Of a stretch of 64,000 nt of DNA, positions 44,169 to 55,290 are shown in pieces; within the stretch, counting starts at the first letter, position 1, and every line of letters begins with the position of its first letter. The stretch lies in the NCBI RefSeq assembly GCF_018320785.1, contig NC_054867.1, forward strand, positions 35,653,855 through 35,717,854, given 5' to 3'. The notes below the pieces were generated by a model, which was given only the letters and a program-made list of their open reading frames with translations, ran no database searches and was not told the origin of the DNA. Source of the DNA: Cheilinus undulatus (taxonomy: Eukaryota; Chordata; Actinopteri; Labriformes; Labridae). Both the position numbers and the translations under genes were made by a program.

Positions 44169-44690
44169 AATATAGAGATGTAAGATATTACTGGTATGAT
44201 ATCAGTATCAGCTTAAAAAGTGAATTGTTAGTATCGGCAGATATGAAAATTTCTGTCCATATATTTACAACCAGTATTTTAGCTATAAAGATCTGCCGTT
44301 ATCAGCTGTAATTATTAATCCAGTGGTTCCCAAACTTTTTTCCTTGGAGCGCCTTACCTAGAGATCTTTGCATGAACCACTCCAAAGTTTTTCATGATTT
44401 TAGTTGGTATGAGTAAATCTAATTTTGAAAACCTTTGAGCAGACAGAGCCTTGTGCTCCCCCAAGGGGGTCATGGACCCCAGGTTGGGAACCAATGCTTT
44501 AAAGTGTGTTTTTGGGACAGAAGTCTGTTAATTTGTTGATGTTCAAACTTTAAATTGTGTGTTTAAGGACTGAAGTTTTTAGGTCTAAACCACCACATTC
44601 AGATATCAGTGTCGAATTTTAGTAACGGTTAAAATTAATTTGCAAATATTGGCGTATTGTATACATGCAACCAACATTGTGCAGCCCTAA
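44169..44690. mobile_element. Interspersed element hosting a nested insertion
   Basis: The outer element has the words ACTGGTATGATATCAGTATC, GTATCGGCAGATATGAAAAT then TTCTGTCC, and ends AACATTGTGCAGCCCTAA. I recall this as a common fish repeat with GTGCAGCCCTA-type, hAT-like ends. Its left edge has decayed (ATAGAGATGTAAGATATTAC). A second element at 44321-44496 interrupts it. No coding sequence is present. Confidence 0.5.
44321..44496. mobile_element. hAT-like miniature element nested in an older repeat
   Basis: The left end CAGTGGTTCCCAAACTT and the right end, read on the - strand, CATTGGTTCCCAACCTGG form inverted termini. CCCCCAAGGGGGTCATGGAC inside is typical of this family in my memory. 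No clear 8-bp target duplication remains. Confidence 0.6.
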
Positions 44691-46130
44691 TTTAATGTTG
44701 TTGTTCAGTAAGGGAAATTAACATCAATTTTAAAAGCAGAATCCAGCGCTGGAATAGCTTCTGTTTTGAGCTCTTCTCCAATCCCACTGTTCTTCTTCCA
44801 AATAATCCTCAATCATCATCAAAGTATTTATATTTGGGGCCAATTTATTGATAATTTGATCACACAAGTTAAGGCGACAGTATATTGTCATATCAACGTT
44901 TTGTCCCTCCCCTATTGTACATACATGTTTCAGGTTCCCGCCTATACACTGACTCATCTATATTGCAGTGCGATGCTAGATTCTTGGCATGGATAAGTCA
45001 TAAACATGTGATGGGACTTGGGCTGTTTTCCACTCACATGGCACAAACCTGAGCCAGACTACCTGCTCAGCCACCTGTTTTCCTACAAGACAGCAGGAGC
45101 GGCCTGTACTGAAACATGAAGAAATCTCATCATCAACCTGCTTCCACTGTCACCTGAGGCTGCAAGGGTTGCTAGTAGATGTGATGACAAAACACCACAA
45201 GGAGGGACATTCGATTGTATCTTCACCTTTCTACCTGCCTCACCCACTCTTTATTTCTCTCCCAATCATTCTTCAATCTATTTTCGTTAAGAGCAGTGAG
45301 ATGGTCGGTTTCATAAATGCTGTTTAAACATCAATAACGTTAAGTGAAAATTCCATCCCTGCATTTTGAGAGCTGTGGTTTCATTGCTTATTGATTTGCG
45401 CTAGCATTACTTGCTAATACTATCAGCAAAGTGGGGGTCGGTTTCACAGACACAGAGGCACTTCTTTTAAATTGCTGCTGAAACAAGGATTTGATTATGA
45501 TGTAGTTTGATATATGAGAAATCTTGAGCATTTCTTTTGAAACTTCTAACTGTTGAGAGTAAATCATTGAGCTTCAGCATGCAGATGCACACTGGAATCA
45601 GAGTAGAATAGTGCATATTATGTAACATGTTATTGATTCATATATGAAAGTAACCCTCTCATTTGACCCTGCTTTGCATGAAGGTGAGAATGCATTGCCA
45701 GTCAATAGACCCAGATGGGACAGGGGCTGAATGAAACTTCAGTACACAGTTAGGCAGATTACCTCAGTCGCAAAGGTGATGCTAGATATCCCCTTTGGCA
45801 TTGTTTGAAAGCATACAGGTTCTAAGCATAGACCATTTTAACACATTTCCAGTAAGGCTTGCTAAGCTTTTATCTCCTGCAGCCACACAACTTTCTGTGG
45901 AAACCAGGAATCCCTCAGTGCGACAAAGGACTGTCCTGTCATTGAGTTTAAAATGAACACTTCATGCTTGCTTGCCTCTGGCCCACCCTCTTTCTCTTTC
46001 ACTATTTACTGCTCACTCTGAATCACTGAATGCATGCTTACTCGAATGCTGACTGTGCAAAGGCAGATCGGTGTGTGTCTGTGTGTGTGTGTGAAAGAAT
46101 AGGGAAGAGGGAGGGGCGTTTCCTCTTGTG
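44691..46130. other. Noncoding DNA, nothing recognised
   Basis: No exon or element was recognised. There is a short GT-rich run at 46073-46094. Confidence 0.4.
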
Positions 46131-46539
46131 CATCAGCTCTGCTCAGTGACTCTCCAAGCTTCCACATTTATTCTGTCTCCTCTCTGCATCTCCTCCCTTT
46201 CTTTCTCCCCGTTCCCCCCCCGTCCCTGTTCTGTCTGTGTCTTGTGTCACTTTTTCTCTCTCTTTTTCTCATGTCACAGACGCACACGCTCATCTCACTC
46301 AGGCACATAATCTTGGTCGCTACGGGATCTCACATTCACCCGTCTTGTACCATTCCTCCTCTCTCTGTTTTCCTGCTCTATCTTGGATTTTTTTTTTTTT
46401 TGGCTGCTGTTGCTGCTGCTCCATCACAGCTTCTGTTTTCAGCATTCAGTCCCCGATCGTGCTCACTGCATCAGGGATCAGCAGCAGACTGAGGTGGGTG
46501 TTTTTGAGAGCATCATCAATAGGTCTGAGGCTACATGTC

Positions 46540-46570
<31 letters not shown>

Positions 46571-46600
46571 ACACACCCCTCTCTCCTCCTGCCTCTTTTC
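46131..46600. repeat. Pyrimidine-rich low-complexity region
   Basis: Long CT- and T-rich runs, including a clean (TC)n at 46547-46570, explain the overlapping Ser/Leu/Phe-rich frames on the + strand (46128-46709). None resembles a protein family. Confidence 0.7.
46441..46493 (+). other. Weak candidate internal exon
   Basis: A polypyrimidine stretch ending TTCTGTTTTCAG precedes a 51-bp segment that ends CAGACTGAG before GTGGGT. The splice-like edges could be coincidence in a CT-rich region. There is no protein match. Confidence 0.12.
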
Positions 46601-48111
46601 ACTTGCTCTGTCAGTGAGAGTTGGGATGATCGTGTTTGTCTGTTCCTACAGGGGACCAAATGCCACACGGGCTGTATGCAGCGCACATTTCTGCATATTA
46701 GAGAGGTAGCATAACCACCTATCTGGATGTCTCTTACCGTGTCTGAGCTGTCAGTACAGCTGATAATGCTGCTGCTGCGCCTGCTGCATTGAAAACCGTC
46801 TTTGCATACCTTATTATACCGCTATGTATTTTGCTCTCTCTCTCTCTTTCTTGTTCTGTCCCTCCTCCATGACTCTCCACTGCTCTGTCTGAACCTCTCT
46901 GTCATGTTTTATGCATGCTCTGTCCTTTGGAAGTCTTGCAGAGACTTGGCCATCCTGTAGGATTTATAAAGAACCGCCTTAAAATAGCCACAAAGATCCA
47001 CAAGCACACTTACAGACGGACACATGCGCATTGACACAGGGGGAGGTTCGGTTCTCTTTCACCTCACCTGCCCCAGTGCTGCTGCCGCCGCCTCTGCTGT
47101 TATCACTGCTGCAGTTTCATCTGTTGCAGACGCCACAGCCTGCAACACCCCAAAGCCATGCTTTAACTGTTCTCCCCATGTTGTGTTGCGTGTCGCTGAG
47201 AGGTTGTGACAGTCATCTGTGCTGGGGCCGCATGTGTTACCGTGTTGTTAGAAATGTGTGTGTTTGAGTGGGTGTTCATGCTGAGGCTGATTGTTGTGGG
47301 CCAGTATCTCCACATGCCTTCTTTGTGTGTGTGTGTGCTCATACATGTGTGTGTGTGTGTGTGTGCATGTGTTAAGTGTGTGCGCTGCTGAATACAGTAT
47401 GTGTGCTTGCTCGCTTATGGGCTCCAGTCCAAGAGGAAAGCACAGGAGAGGCAGGCTGCAGGGGTAGAGTTTGGTGCAGTAAGCTGTTGAATGCTCAGTA
47501 AGGAGCAGGGAAAAAGCAGATTCATGTGCTGGTGTGTTCTTTAGCTGGGCTACATCACATGATTTTTTCCTGTTATGTCTGCAGTTTGTCCAACAAAGTT
47601 TGATTGCTGTATCTAAATGATATGTTTTTAACAATAAGCATATGATAAAACAAGGGTTATTCAAGCTACAGTAGAAATAAGGCTTCATTATCTCATATTT
47701 GCTGTCATGTATTTCAGGAAAAGCCACTGACAAGACCAAACAAAATACCACTAACAATACTTCACACAGAATATCTTCTATGAAATACTAAATGACATCT
47801 TGTGATAACAGCAAAGCCAGATTCATCTGGAATTTACAGAAATGCTTTTGTTATGTGTCAGTTCCAATACTGAGAAACAAAGAGGACTCTACTTCTTTTA
47901 TGATGTTGCGATTATGTTTGATCTGCTGATACTTGAGAAATGCATTTGAACAGTCACCACATCAGAGAAATCCCATGAGGGTTACATTTTTTCAGGAAGC
48001 AGCCACCTTTAGCGTTTAAAACTAGTTGCTCTGAGGGGCTGCTGTTGATTGTTCTGCATTAATGAAGAGGGCAACAATAATTTCAATATATGACTCAATA
48101 AATCTCGCAAA
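46601..48111. other. Noncoding DNA with a (GT)n microsatellite
   Basis: CT- and CTG-rich words continue to about 47200. A split (GT)n repeat lies at about 47321-47366. The rest has no recognised content. Confidence 0.45.
47321..47366. repeat. (GT)n microsatellite
   Basis: Two GT runs are separated by CTCATACAT. The - strand reads as His/Thr-rich frames because of this repeat. Confidence 0.85.
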
Positions 48112-48119
48112 GTCTAAGG

Positions 48120-48998
48120 CACTGATCATCAACTGGTGGACCGAGGGCCATATCAGGCCCCCCCAAGCCTCCTGTCTGGCCCCCAGAAGATCATTAAATT
48201 CAGTAAAGGAGGAAGAAAGATGTGGTTTTATGTCTTTTGGCTTTAAATGTCTACAGCTGTTAAATCCACCCCAACAACAATTAATAATGAAATAGTTTTA
48301 GAAAGATTTAACATCTTATTTGTTTTGGTTAAAATGGACTGGATAAGACTGGCAGAAATGTTGCAAAAATGATCAGATAAAGTGGTGAAAAGGAGTTAGA
48401 AATGCCAAAAATGGGTGATAAGTGTCAAAATGGGTTGTGGAGTTGCACAAAGAGACAAAAATTGGCAGTAAAACTGAGGAAAAGAGGTAAAAATGTGGCA
48501 AAAAATATTGGTAAAAGAGAAAAAAGGGGGAAAAACTATCAAAAAAATTGGTTAAAAGTTGCAAAGTAGAGACAATGGATTAAATAGTGGCAAAATGAGC
48601 AAAAAGTGGCCAAAATTGGTTTAAAGGTGGAAAAATTATCAAAAGTGGGTTAAGGTGTTGCGGAAATGGCCAAAAGCAGTAGTGAAAAGGAGTTAGAAAT
48701 TGTCAAGAATCAGCTAATATTGGTGCTAAATCACAACTGGGGAGGGTTGCTTCTCAGGGATTTTCAGCCAATTCTGTGGGCAGACCTGTCTCCATGGCTT
48801 GCAGCATTAAAGATAATATGGATAGATCTCACTGGTATTGCCTAAAACGTTCCTGCGTTTTGAAAGAAAATACTAATACAATAATATGATAATCAGACCA
48901 AAACTTTTGTTTTATTTTTGTTTATTTGAAATGCTGGCCCCCAGAGTCTCTGTCAAGACTAAATCTGGCCCTTGTGCAAATGCACTTGATGACTCCTG
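48120..48998. mobile_element. hAT-type nonautonomous element with perfect 8-bp target duplication
   Basis: GTCTAAGG at 48112-48119 recurs exactly at 48999-49006 on either side. The ends are inverted: CACTGATCATCAACTGG on the left and, on the - strand of the right edge, CAGGAGTCATCAAGTGC. Next to the ends, GGCCC and TCTGGCCCCCAG on the left correspond to GGCCCCCAGAG and ATCTGGCCC on the right. An 8-bp duplication with short imperfect inverted ends is the hallmark of hAT elements. No transposase is present. The middle (about 48355-48720) is a degenerate array of GTGGCAAAAATGGGTTAAAA-like units of about 25-30 bp. Confidence 0.85.
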
Positions 48999-49006
48999 GT
49001 CTAAGG

Positions 49007-50733
49007 TTAGGTATGATGATAACACATGCCACAAACAGCTTTTTTAAAAGAGTGATATGTTGCAAGATATTGTGACCTCCAAATTTTCTAATATGTCAGC
49101 TTAGTTGATGAGCCAAGCTTTCAAACAAAAGTGGTAAAGATCCTGGTGTAGCTCTGTGGTCCAGTTGTACTAATGAGTATTCAGTGTCAGGTGAGACCAG
49201 TGTTACTCAACCCTGCTTCCCTTCATTTATTTCATTTTTCTTCTTTTATAGTCAATTAATATATTTATTTGGGTTAAAAAGATAGTTTAAGCCATGACTT
49301 TTATCCCCAGTGTCAACTCAACTCTGTCAGATGATTGTTTTTGTTAATTTTGCAAAAAATGCGCTATTCTTTGTTCATTTTTCTCTGCTTACTTGTTAAA
49401 ATGCCAGATAATTTATATGTAGTTAAAACTAATTTATTTAAAAAGAGTAGTTTAAAATGGTTAATATTAAAATAAAATAAGGAAATGATGAAATTCAGAG
49501 ATGAGATACTTAACATGAATGAAACTAAAAGAAATAAGTAAAAGAAATGCATTTTAAAGGTTGAATATAATTATTGAATACCAGTATTAGATAACTGATA
49601 ACTTGACATACATCTTACATTAATAAGATACATTTTAGTGTGTCTGACAAAATTGACAAAAATAAATATGATGGGCAAAATTAATATTTTGCAAAGAAAT
49701 ATTACTGCTAATTAAGACCTCCCCCTACACAAATGTCCACCTTATATTACTGTAGTAAGGCCAAAGTACAAAGTCAACTTCGAAACATGTTTGGTCCCAT
49801 TTCCCAAGAATCTGATTTTCATTTTGGAAGTTCTGTCTTGCACACATCCGATGAAGAGAGAGCAGAACAAATATACGGAACAAAATAAAGGTTGACAATT
49901 AAATGTGACATTTTAAGCCTATTGTACAAGTGTAGGAAACAAACTCATATGGCTTGAAGTGGATCATTTCTGAGGTCAAAATGTCCCTTTTTTAAGATTT
50001 TAAGGGGGAATTTATTTACATGTCAGATGTAAAAGAGCCACATGTGTCTTGAGTCATGCATTGAGTATCACTGGGTGAGACATTTAAAACAATAGGATAT
50101 AATTTGCAGAAATAAATAAGCATGCTCATCATACATCAAAATTCTGGATGTAAAACAGTCATAACTTGACTGAGTTAGGTTTTTCTAAGGCATCAAAACT
50201 TCTAGGCCTGATTTGGAGAAAAAATCCTGGTTTGACTTTAAACAAGTAAGTACCAACCAACACATGCACAGGACTCATAGCTAAAAATGCTGAGTTGGCT
50301 TTTTTTTTTTTTTTTTTTCAAATTCAAATATATATTTCAGTTGGTTCAACTAACTGTTTAAGTTGAGCCCCTAGAGGATGTTGGCTCAACTTAAATCTTT
50401 ATGTTCGCATGTACTCTACTTAATTAGAAAACCTGATGAAAACAAAAACCTTGTCAATCAGCAAAAATATCAAAATTTGACAAATAGCTCTAAAAAGACA
50501 ACTTCCAGTACATTCTTCAGTGTGACCATGCAAGACATTTTGTAAAAGACACAAATTAGTACAATTTTCATGCTTGTTGGTCAACCCAATCGAAGGGGCT
50601 ATATTTTACACTTTTTCATTTTACACAAATTTTGAGACGTGTCAGAGCAGTTAAGTGATTTATTTGACTGAATAACAATAATTCCATGCATTCCAATAAC
50701 CTCTTTGAACCATTCTATGCCTGGGCTTTATAG
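49007..50733. other. Noncoding AT-rich DNA, nothing coding recognised
   Basis: A T run at 50301-50318 is followed by words such as GGTTCAACTAACTG, TTTAAGTTGAG and GGCTCAACTTAA, which recall AAGTTGA-rich fish repeats. No exon was seen. Confidence 0.4.
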
Positions 50734-50930
50734 TGCTTTCACATTAGGGGCCTGGTCCCGGATCTGAGTGCACTTGAGCCCAAAGTCCGGTTCGTTCGGG
50801 TAGTATGAATACAAATGAACCGCGCACGGGCCCACTTGGTGAGGTGGTCTCGGGCACGAATCAAGTGGACTCTGGCGCGGTTCAGATGAGATGTGAATGC
50901 AACCGCACTCGGATACAGGACAGAGTGTCG
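50734..50930. repeat. Dispersed repeat fragment with CG-rich words
   Basis: GTGCTTTCACATTAGGGGCC, GGTTCGTTCGGGTAGTATGA and GCGCGGTTCAGATGAGATGT then GAATGCAACCGCACTCGG make up a sequence type that I recall as a frequent fish transposon-derived repeat. Its ends were not resolved. Confidence 0.45.
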
Positions 50931-51861
50931 TATCAGCTTTATGGTGTCTTGGAAAAAACGAAACTTCTTTCAACAGTGTGGAAATTTATTCACATTTTTC
51001 TTCAATAAAAAACAGAAATCACCAGAATCCAGTCAATAAACGGTCTGTTGTGACTCACCTTACAGATGAACACAAGTTGGAGTCAGTGAAAGGAGGTGCA
51101 AAGGCAATAAAAGTCCCCTGTCGCCTCAAAAACCGCTGTATCCAGCGTCCAAAACTAACGTTTTCACTTACCAGCCAGGCAGATATTTTACCAGCCAACC
51201 AAATAAAAATGGCTTTTAAGTGTTGTAATTTGCTATCAGTATTATTTGACATGTCATTTGGTTCTTGTATGCGATTCTCAATCAATATTTTAATAGTATG
51301 CACTAATACTAGCAATAATGTATGCTAAAAGAGACAAAAAATGAGTAAAAAGACCCTTATTATGTGTAGAACAACAAATGAGCTTGCTTTTGTCGACTCT
51401 TGTTTTTATAATGTCACAATTCTACCCTCCTTTATCTGGGCTAGGCAAAATGACTCAAGAGATACTCTGGCAGAGTTACTTTAAATTTTATTTTTGTTTT
51501 ATCATTTATTTATTATTCTATTTTTCTTACAAGTTCAGTTTTCTTACGGTTGGTTTAGTTTTAAACCTTATGGTCCACTTAAGAGCCAACAACAAATCTT
51601 TTTTTTTTTTTTTTTGGTATATAGTCTTCATTAACAATCTAAACGGACCAAAAAGAGACAATAGAAAAAACTGTCTAGGTGCCTTCACAGTGCAGTTAAT
51701 CTGTAGTCTGGACATGGAGACGTGAGCATCTCCTGCTCTGACCGCAGCTAAGAGGGACTGCTGTACGATGAGCGGGCTGCCTTTCAGTGCTTTGGGGTGG
51801 GGGGGGGGCCCACAGCAGCGACCGCTGCTCAAGAGGTGCTGCAACGATACGTGCTTTCATG
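50931..51861. other. Noncoding DNA, nothing coding recognised
   Basis: Frames on both strands at 50897-51328 overlap without family resemblance. There is a T run near 51600-51617 and a G-rich patch at 51796-51808. Confidence 0.4.
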
Positions 51862-51999
51862 TCAGAGTCTTCAAAAGTCTCCAGTAACACCAGAAAAAGT
51901 CGCTAGATTTGTCGCTAGTCGCTTTTTTGAAAAAGAGTCGTTAGAGGGGTCTGAAAACTCACTAAATATAGCGACAAAGTCGCTAAATTGACAACACTG
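51862..51999 (+). repeat. Interspersed repeat with GTCGCTA words
   Basis: GTCGCTA or a close variant occurs five to six times (from about 51899 to 51985) after CAAAAGTCTCCAGTAACACC. The segment ends AAATTGACAACACTG, an hAT-like terminus (CAGTGTTGTC on the - strand). I recall this sequence as repeated throughout fish genomes. The other end was not found. Confidence 0.55.
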
Positions 52000-52983
52000 C
52001 AAGGAGGTACGGCTACAGTAAATTGAACACCAGGATTCTGGATATGAGTCTTGCATTCAATTGACCAATCGGCTGGCCTTGACCTCTGGTAACCCCTGGC
52101 AGTCTTTTCTACCCTATAAATTGAGGCACACTGTACTTAAATGGCAAATCAAGACCAGAAAAAAATCATATTTTGGAGCATGGCAGGTGAACAGTCACCC
52201 TGGTCTGTGTGGTGTTAGTAGCCTTTAGTTGAAAATGGTTTCATTGTGTTGCTGAAACCAAAAGCATCAGTGTGCTTGTAAAAGCACCGTGTCATGCTTG
52301 TAATTATATGAATGTTACAAACAAAGGACATCATTCTTTTCGAATACCATTTTAAAGGTCATTGGAAGACATAAGACTCTGCTGACATCAGCCAAGCACT
52401 GAGAACAGCTGGTCAGCAGCAAGTGATCTGTCTGAATTCATTCATTCATTCATCTTAGTACTGGGGTCATAATTACTTTCACAGTTGTTTGACCTGCAAT
52501 AATGCTTGATTTTATGAAATCTTAAAAAAAGAAATGTCAATGATAAGTTTCCAGAGCTAAGAGTGACTTAGTTCATTGAATTTCTTGGACAGGATAAACA
52601 GTTGAAAAACCAGATCAGGTATTACTTACAGTGTGGTTTATTTTTCTGAGTGAGTTACTAGTAAAAGATGGAAGTCTTTTTTTAGCCAGTATACTCAGCT
52701 ACACTTGTTCAGATGCATCTGTGTCTTTTAGTTCATTTAATGTTTGACTCTGACCTGTCATTCATTCAGGTCCTGACTCTCTGCACTTTACTGGCTTGGT
52801 CTGCAGGATGCTCTGGTGGGGTGTTTCCTAAACTGAGCTCAGTAATCATTCTGCAGTTGAGATTTAGCAGCTTGTCTAGCTTCATTAGCCCTGTTTTGGA
52901 GCTCCCATGGGGCATCACACTCACACAGAGACACTCACAGATGTACACTCATGCACACAACAGGAACTCAGTGAATTTGTCAC
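52000..52983. other. Noncoding DNA, nothing recognised
   Basis: A short (ATTC)n run lies at 52436-52453. No exon or element was recognised. Confidence 0.4.
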
Positions 52984-53140
52984 TAGGGGTATAAATCACC
53001 AGTTTCATCCTGATACAATATCGATATTTTGGACAACAATATGATATTTTCCCGATATCACAAAATCTGCCATGATGCGATTTCAATATGATTCGATATA
53101 GGGCCCAGGATCAATATCAGGTGATTTTATGCAAAAGTTT
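52984..53140. repeat. Interspersed repeat rich in GATATCG-like words
   Basis: GGGGTATAAATCACCAGTTT and CATCCTGATACAATATCGAT lead into several CGATAT/GATATT words, then CCATGATGCGATTTCAATAT and GATTCGATATAGGGCCCAGG. I recognise the style as a common fish repeat. No termini were resolved. Confidence 0.5.
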
Positions 53141-53766
53141 CACATAGTTACAGAAAAAAAGTGTTTCTGAAATTAAATTATAGACAGGTCTCTGTATTTA
53201 ATAAAAATTTCTCTTTAACAAAAACGACAAAGACCTGCTTACCTTTAAATTAGGAACACAACTATTAAATCCCCAGATCACTCTAGAGCACCAATATGAA
53301 CTTTTTCTGCAACCCTTTATAATAATGACCAAAATGTTTGGCCTGTGTTCCCATTGTATATTTCTTTCTTAAACTTATTTACACACATGTGGACTTAAAC
53401 ATACATTTTCTGCTTAACCTCATGGTTATCAGTATTGTCACAGTATTATTATAATGTGTTAAAAAGCTTCAGAAAGTACTGATTCATCATTTGAAGTTTT
53501 ATATTTTGAAAAAAATCCACAAATCACATTAGCAGCACAGGGGGCTATACACTTTTGTTTGTATAACATTAAAACATTAACTAATAATAGTAAAATTGGG
53601 AACTTTATCAAATGTGCATTAGCAAATATGCTTATTAAAATGTCAAAATTTTAGATATTTAAGTACTTTTTTTCCACAATATCCTTTATATTCATTGGAT
53701 GGAAAAGAACCAAAGTTACCAAAGAGTCATGTTTTCAGTCCAAAGCACCTTATCAGTCCTTGTCAG
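53141..53766. other. Noncoding AT-rich DNA, nothing recognised
   Basis: AT-rich DNA with no exon or element recognised. The last 8 bp (CTTGTCAG, 53759-53766) form the left target duplication of the next element. Confidence 0.4.
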
Positions 53767-54304
53767 CAGTGTTAATTTTGTCTACTAAAACTATGACTAA
53801 AACGTCTGTTGACAGCCTTTTTCCATGAGAAAAACTAGATTAAGACTAACCAAACTAGATCTTTGATGACTAAACTGACTAAAAGTCAGTTTAGTTTTCA
53901 TCAAGATGACTAAAACTAGACTAAAATGTAATATAGTTATTGTCAGATATTTAGAATCCATTATTTTTCTCCATTGTGGGTAAATCTGTCAAAAAACATT
54001 GCATCTGTAGCTATTCTGCCTAAGCTGTAGAAAACAGGGACCCCGGGTTTGGCAGAGTGCATAGAACACACTACCATGACTTGGTAGCAGATTTAGGCAA
54101 GAGAATAAATGCTTGGACTGAAAGTAAAGACTAAAATGTGAGGACTTTTTGTGGTCAAAAACTAGACTAAAATATTTTTGAGTTTTTGTTGACTTAAACT
54201 ACAACTACAAAGTGTAGAAAAGAATAAAACGTGACTAAAACTAAAAGACATGAAATCAAAAGACCAAGACATGAAATTAAAGATAGCTGGCAAAGTTAAC
54301 ACTG
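53767..54304 (+). mobile_element. hAT-type nonautonomous element, copy 2, with 8-bp target duplication
   Basis: The ends are CAGTGTTAATTTTG and, on the - strand of the right edge, CAGTGTTAACTTTG, inverted with one mismatch in 14. Flanks CTTGTCAG (53759-53766) and CTTGACAG (54305-54312) form an 8-bp target duplication with one change. The body is rich in GACTAAAAC words (about 15 occurrences or variants). The middle block around 54030-54100 (GACCCCGGGTTTGGCAGAG and ACACACTACCATG) matches 7376-7871 in inverse orientation. No protein is encoded. Confidence 0.85.
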
Positions 54305-54312
54305 CTTGACAG

Positions 54313-54774
54313 TACTTCTATCAATACTTTAGTGTAATGGAAAGACAAATAACTTAAGTGGCTTAATGTGTTTAATTTTGCTGGAAAACAAATTTCTCAT
54401 CCTTGAAACTGTATTTATTTGATTTTCTTGTGAAAACTGAGATTTCTTTTTCTTGATGTTACATTTGAACATATCATGACTTTTTTTATATTTGTCTAGT
54501 AGTCATTTTAACGAGCTGACCTTGAATGCTTCATAATGTAATCATTTTTTCAGCTCATTAAGCCCACTAATTAACTTTAATTCTGCTGTTTTCAATGCAG
54601 ATTTCAACATTGGATCAATATTTTTAGCTAACAGGACTTTTTCCAAAGTTTAAGATCACATTTAACAACAATCTGAGCCGACAAGGAGCAGCTAAGGCCA
54701 GTGAGCATACTGCTCCTACAGTCTGAGGTTTTTCCTTCAAGGCCACAATTGAAGGTACCACGTTTCGGTTGAAT
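54313..54774. other. Noncoding DNA, nothing recognised
   Basis: No exon or repeat was recognised. Confidence 0.4.
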
Positions 54775-55290
54775 TACCTCCACCAAGGGGGTTATGTGAT
54801 TGGGTGGGTTAGTTAGTTTGTTAGTTAGTTAGTTTGTTCGTTAGCAACATAACTCAAAAAGTCATGGACGGATTTTCATGAAATTTTCAGGAAATGTCAG
54901 AAATGGCATAAGGAAGAACTGATTAGATTTTGGGACTGATCCGGATCACTGTCTGGATACAGGAATTTTTTAAAGGATTCCGTACTATTGGGAGATAGGG
55001 CTAATGGCAGAGGTCTGTGCTGTTACTTTACACCAGGAGATGGCAGACATGAGTAACTTATTCAAAGTTTTGGAGTGTATAGACTTCCGGCATGACAGTC
55101 CACACGTAGCGAAGCCAATGCTTTGCCTTACTGTGTCTCCACCCCACCAGGGAGGGAATAATCGGCGAATTAGATTTTGGGAGTCATCCAGATCACCGTC
55201 TGAATCCAGGAATGTTTTTAAAGGATTCTTCACTATTGGGAGATGGGGCTGATGGCGGAGGTCTGCGCTCTCTGAGTGCTTTTCTAGTTT
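54775..55290 (+). repeat. Dispersed repeat, copy 2, with an internally doubled end
   Basis: The sequence of the intron-4 repeat (33471-33725) recurs: TTAG/TTTG words, CAACATAACTCAAAAAGTC, GGCATAAGGAAGAACTGATT and GGAGATAGGGCTAATGGCAG. After about 130 bp of other sequence its second half appears again (GATTTTGGGAGTCATCCAGA at about 55172 to GGAGATGGGGCTGATGGCGG, GGTCTGCGCTCTCTGAGTGC and TTTTCTAGTT). It may be a nested or partly duplicated copy. Confidence 0.65.

Noticed and set aside
46237..46617. 126-codon Ser/Leu-rich + strand frame
   Set aside because: It follows pyrimidine-rich simple sequence. Other + strand frames are equally open.
47248..47757. 169-codon - strand frame with a His/Thr-rich C-terminus
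   Set aside because: The end is the translated (GT)n repeat. The N-terminal part has no family match and no supporting exon structure.
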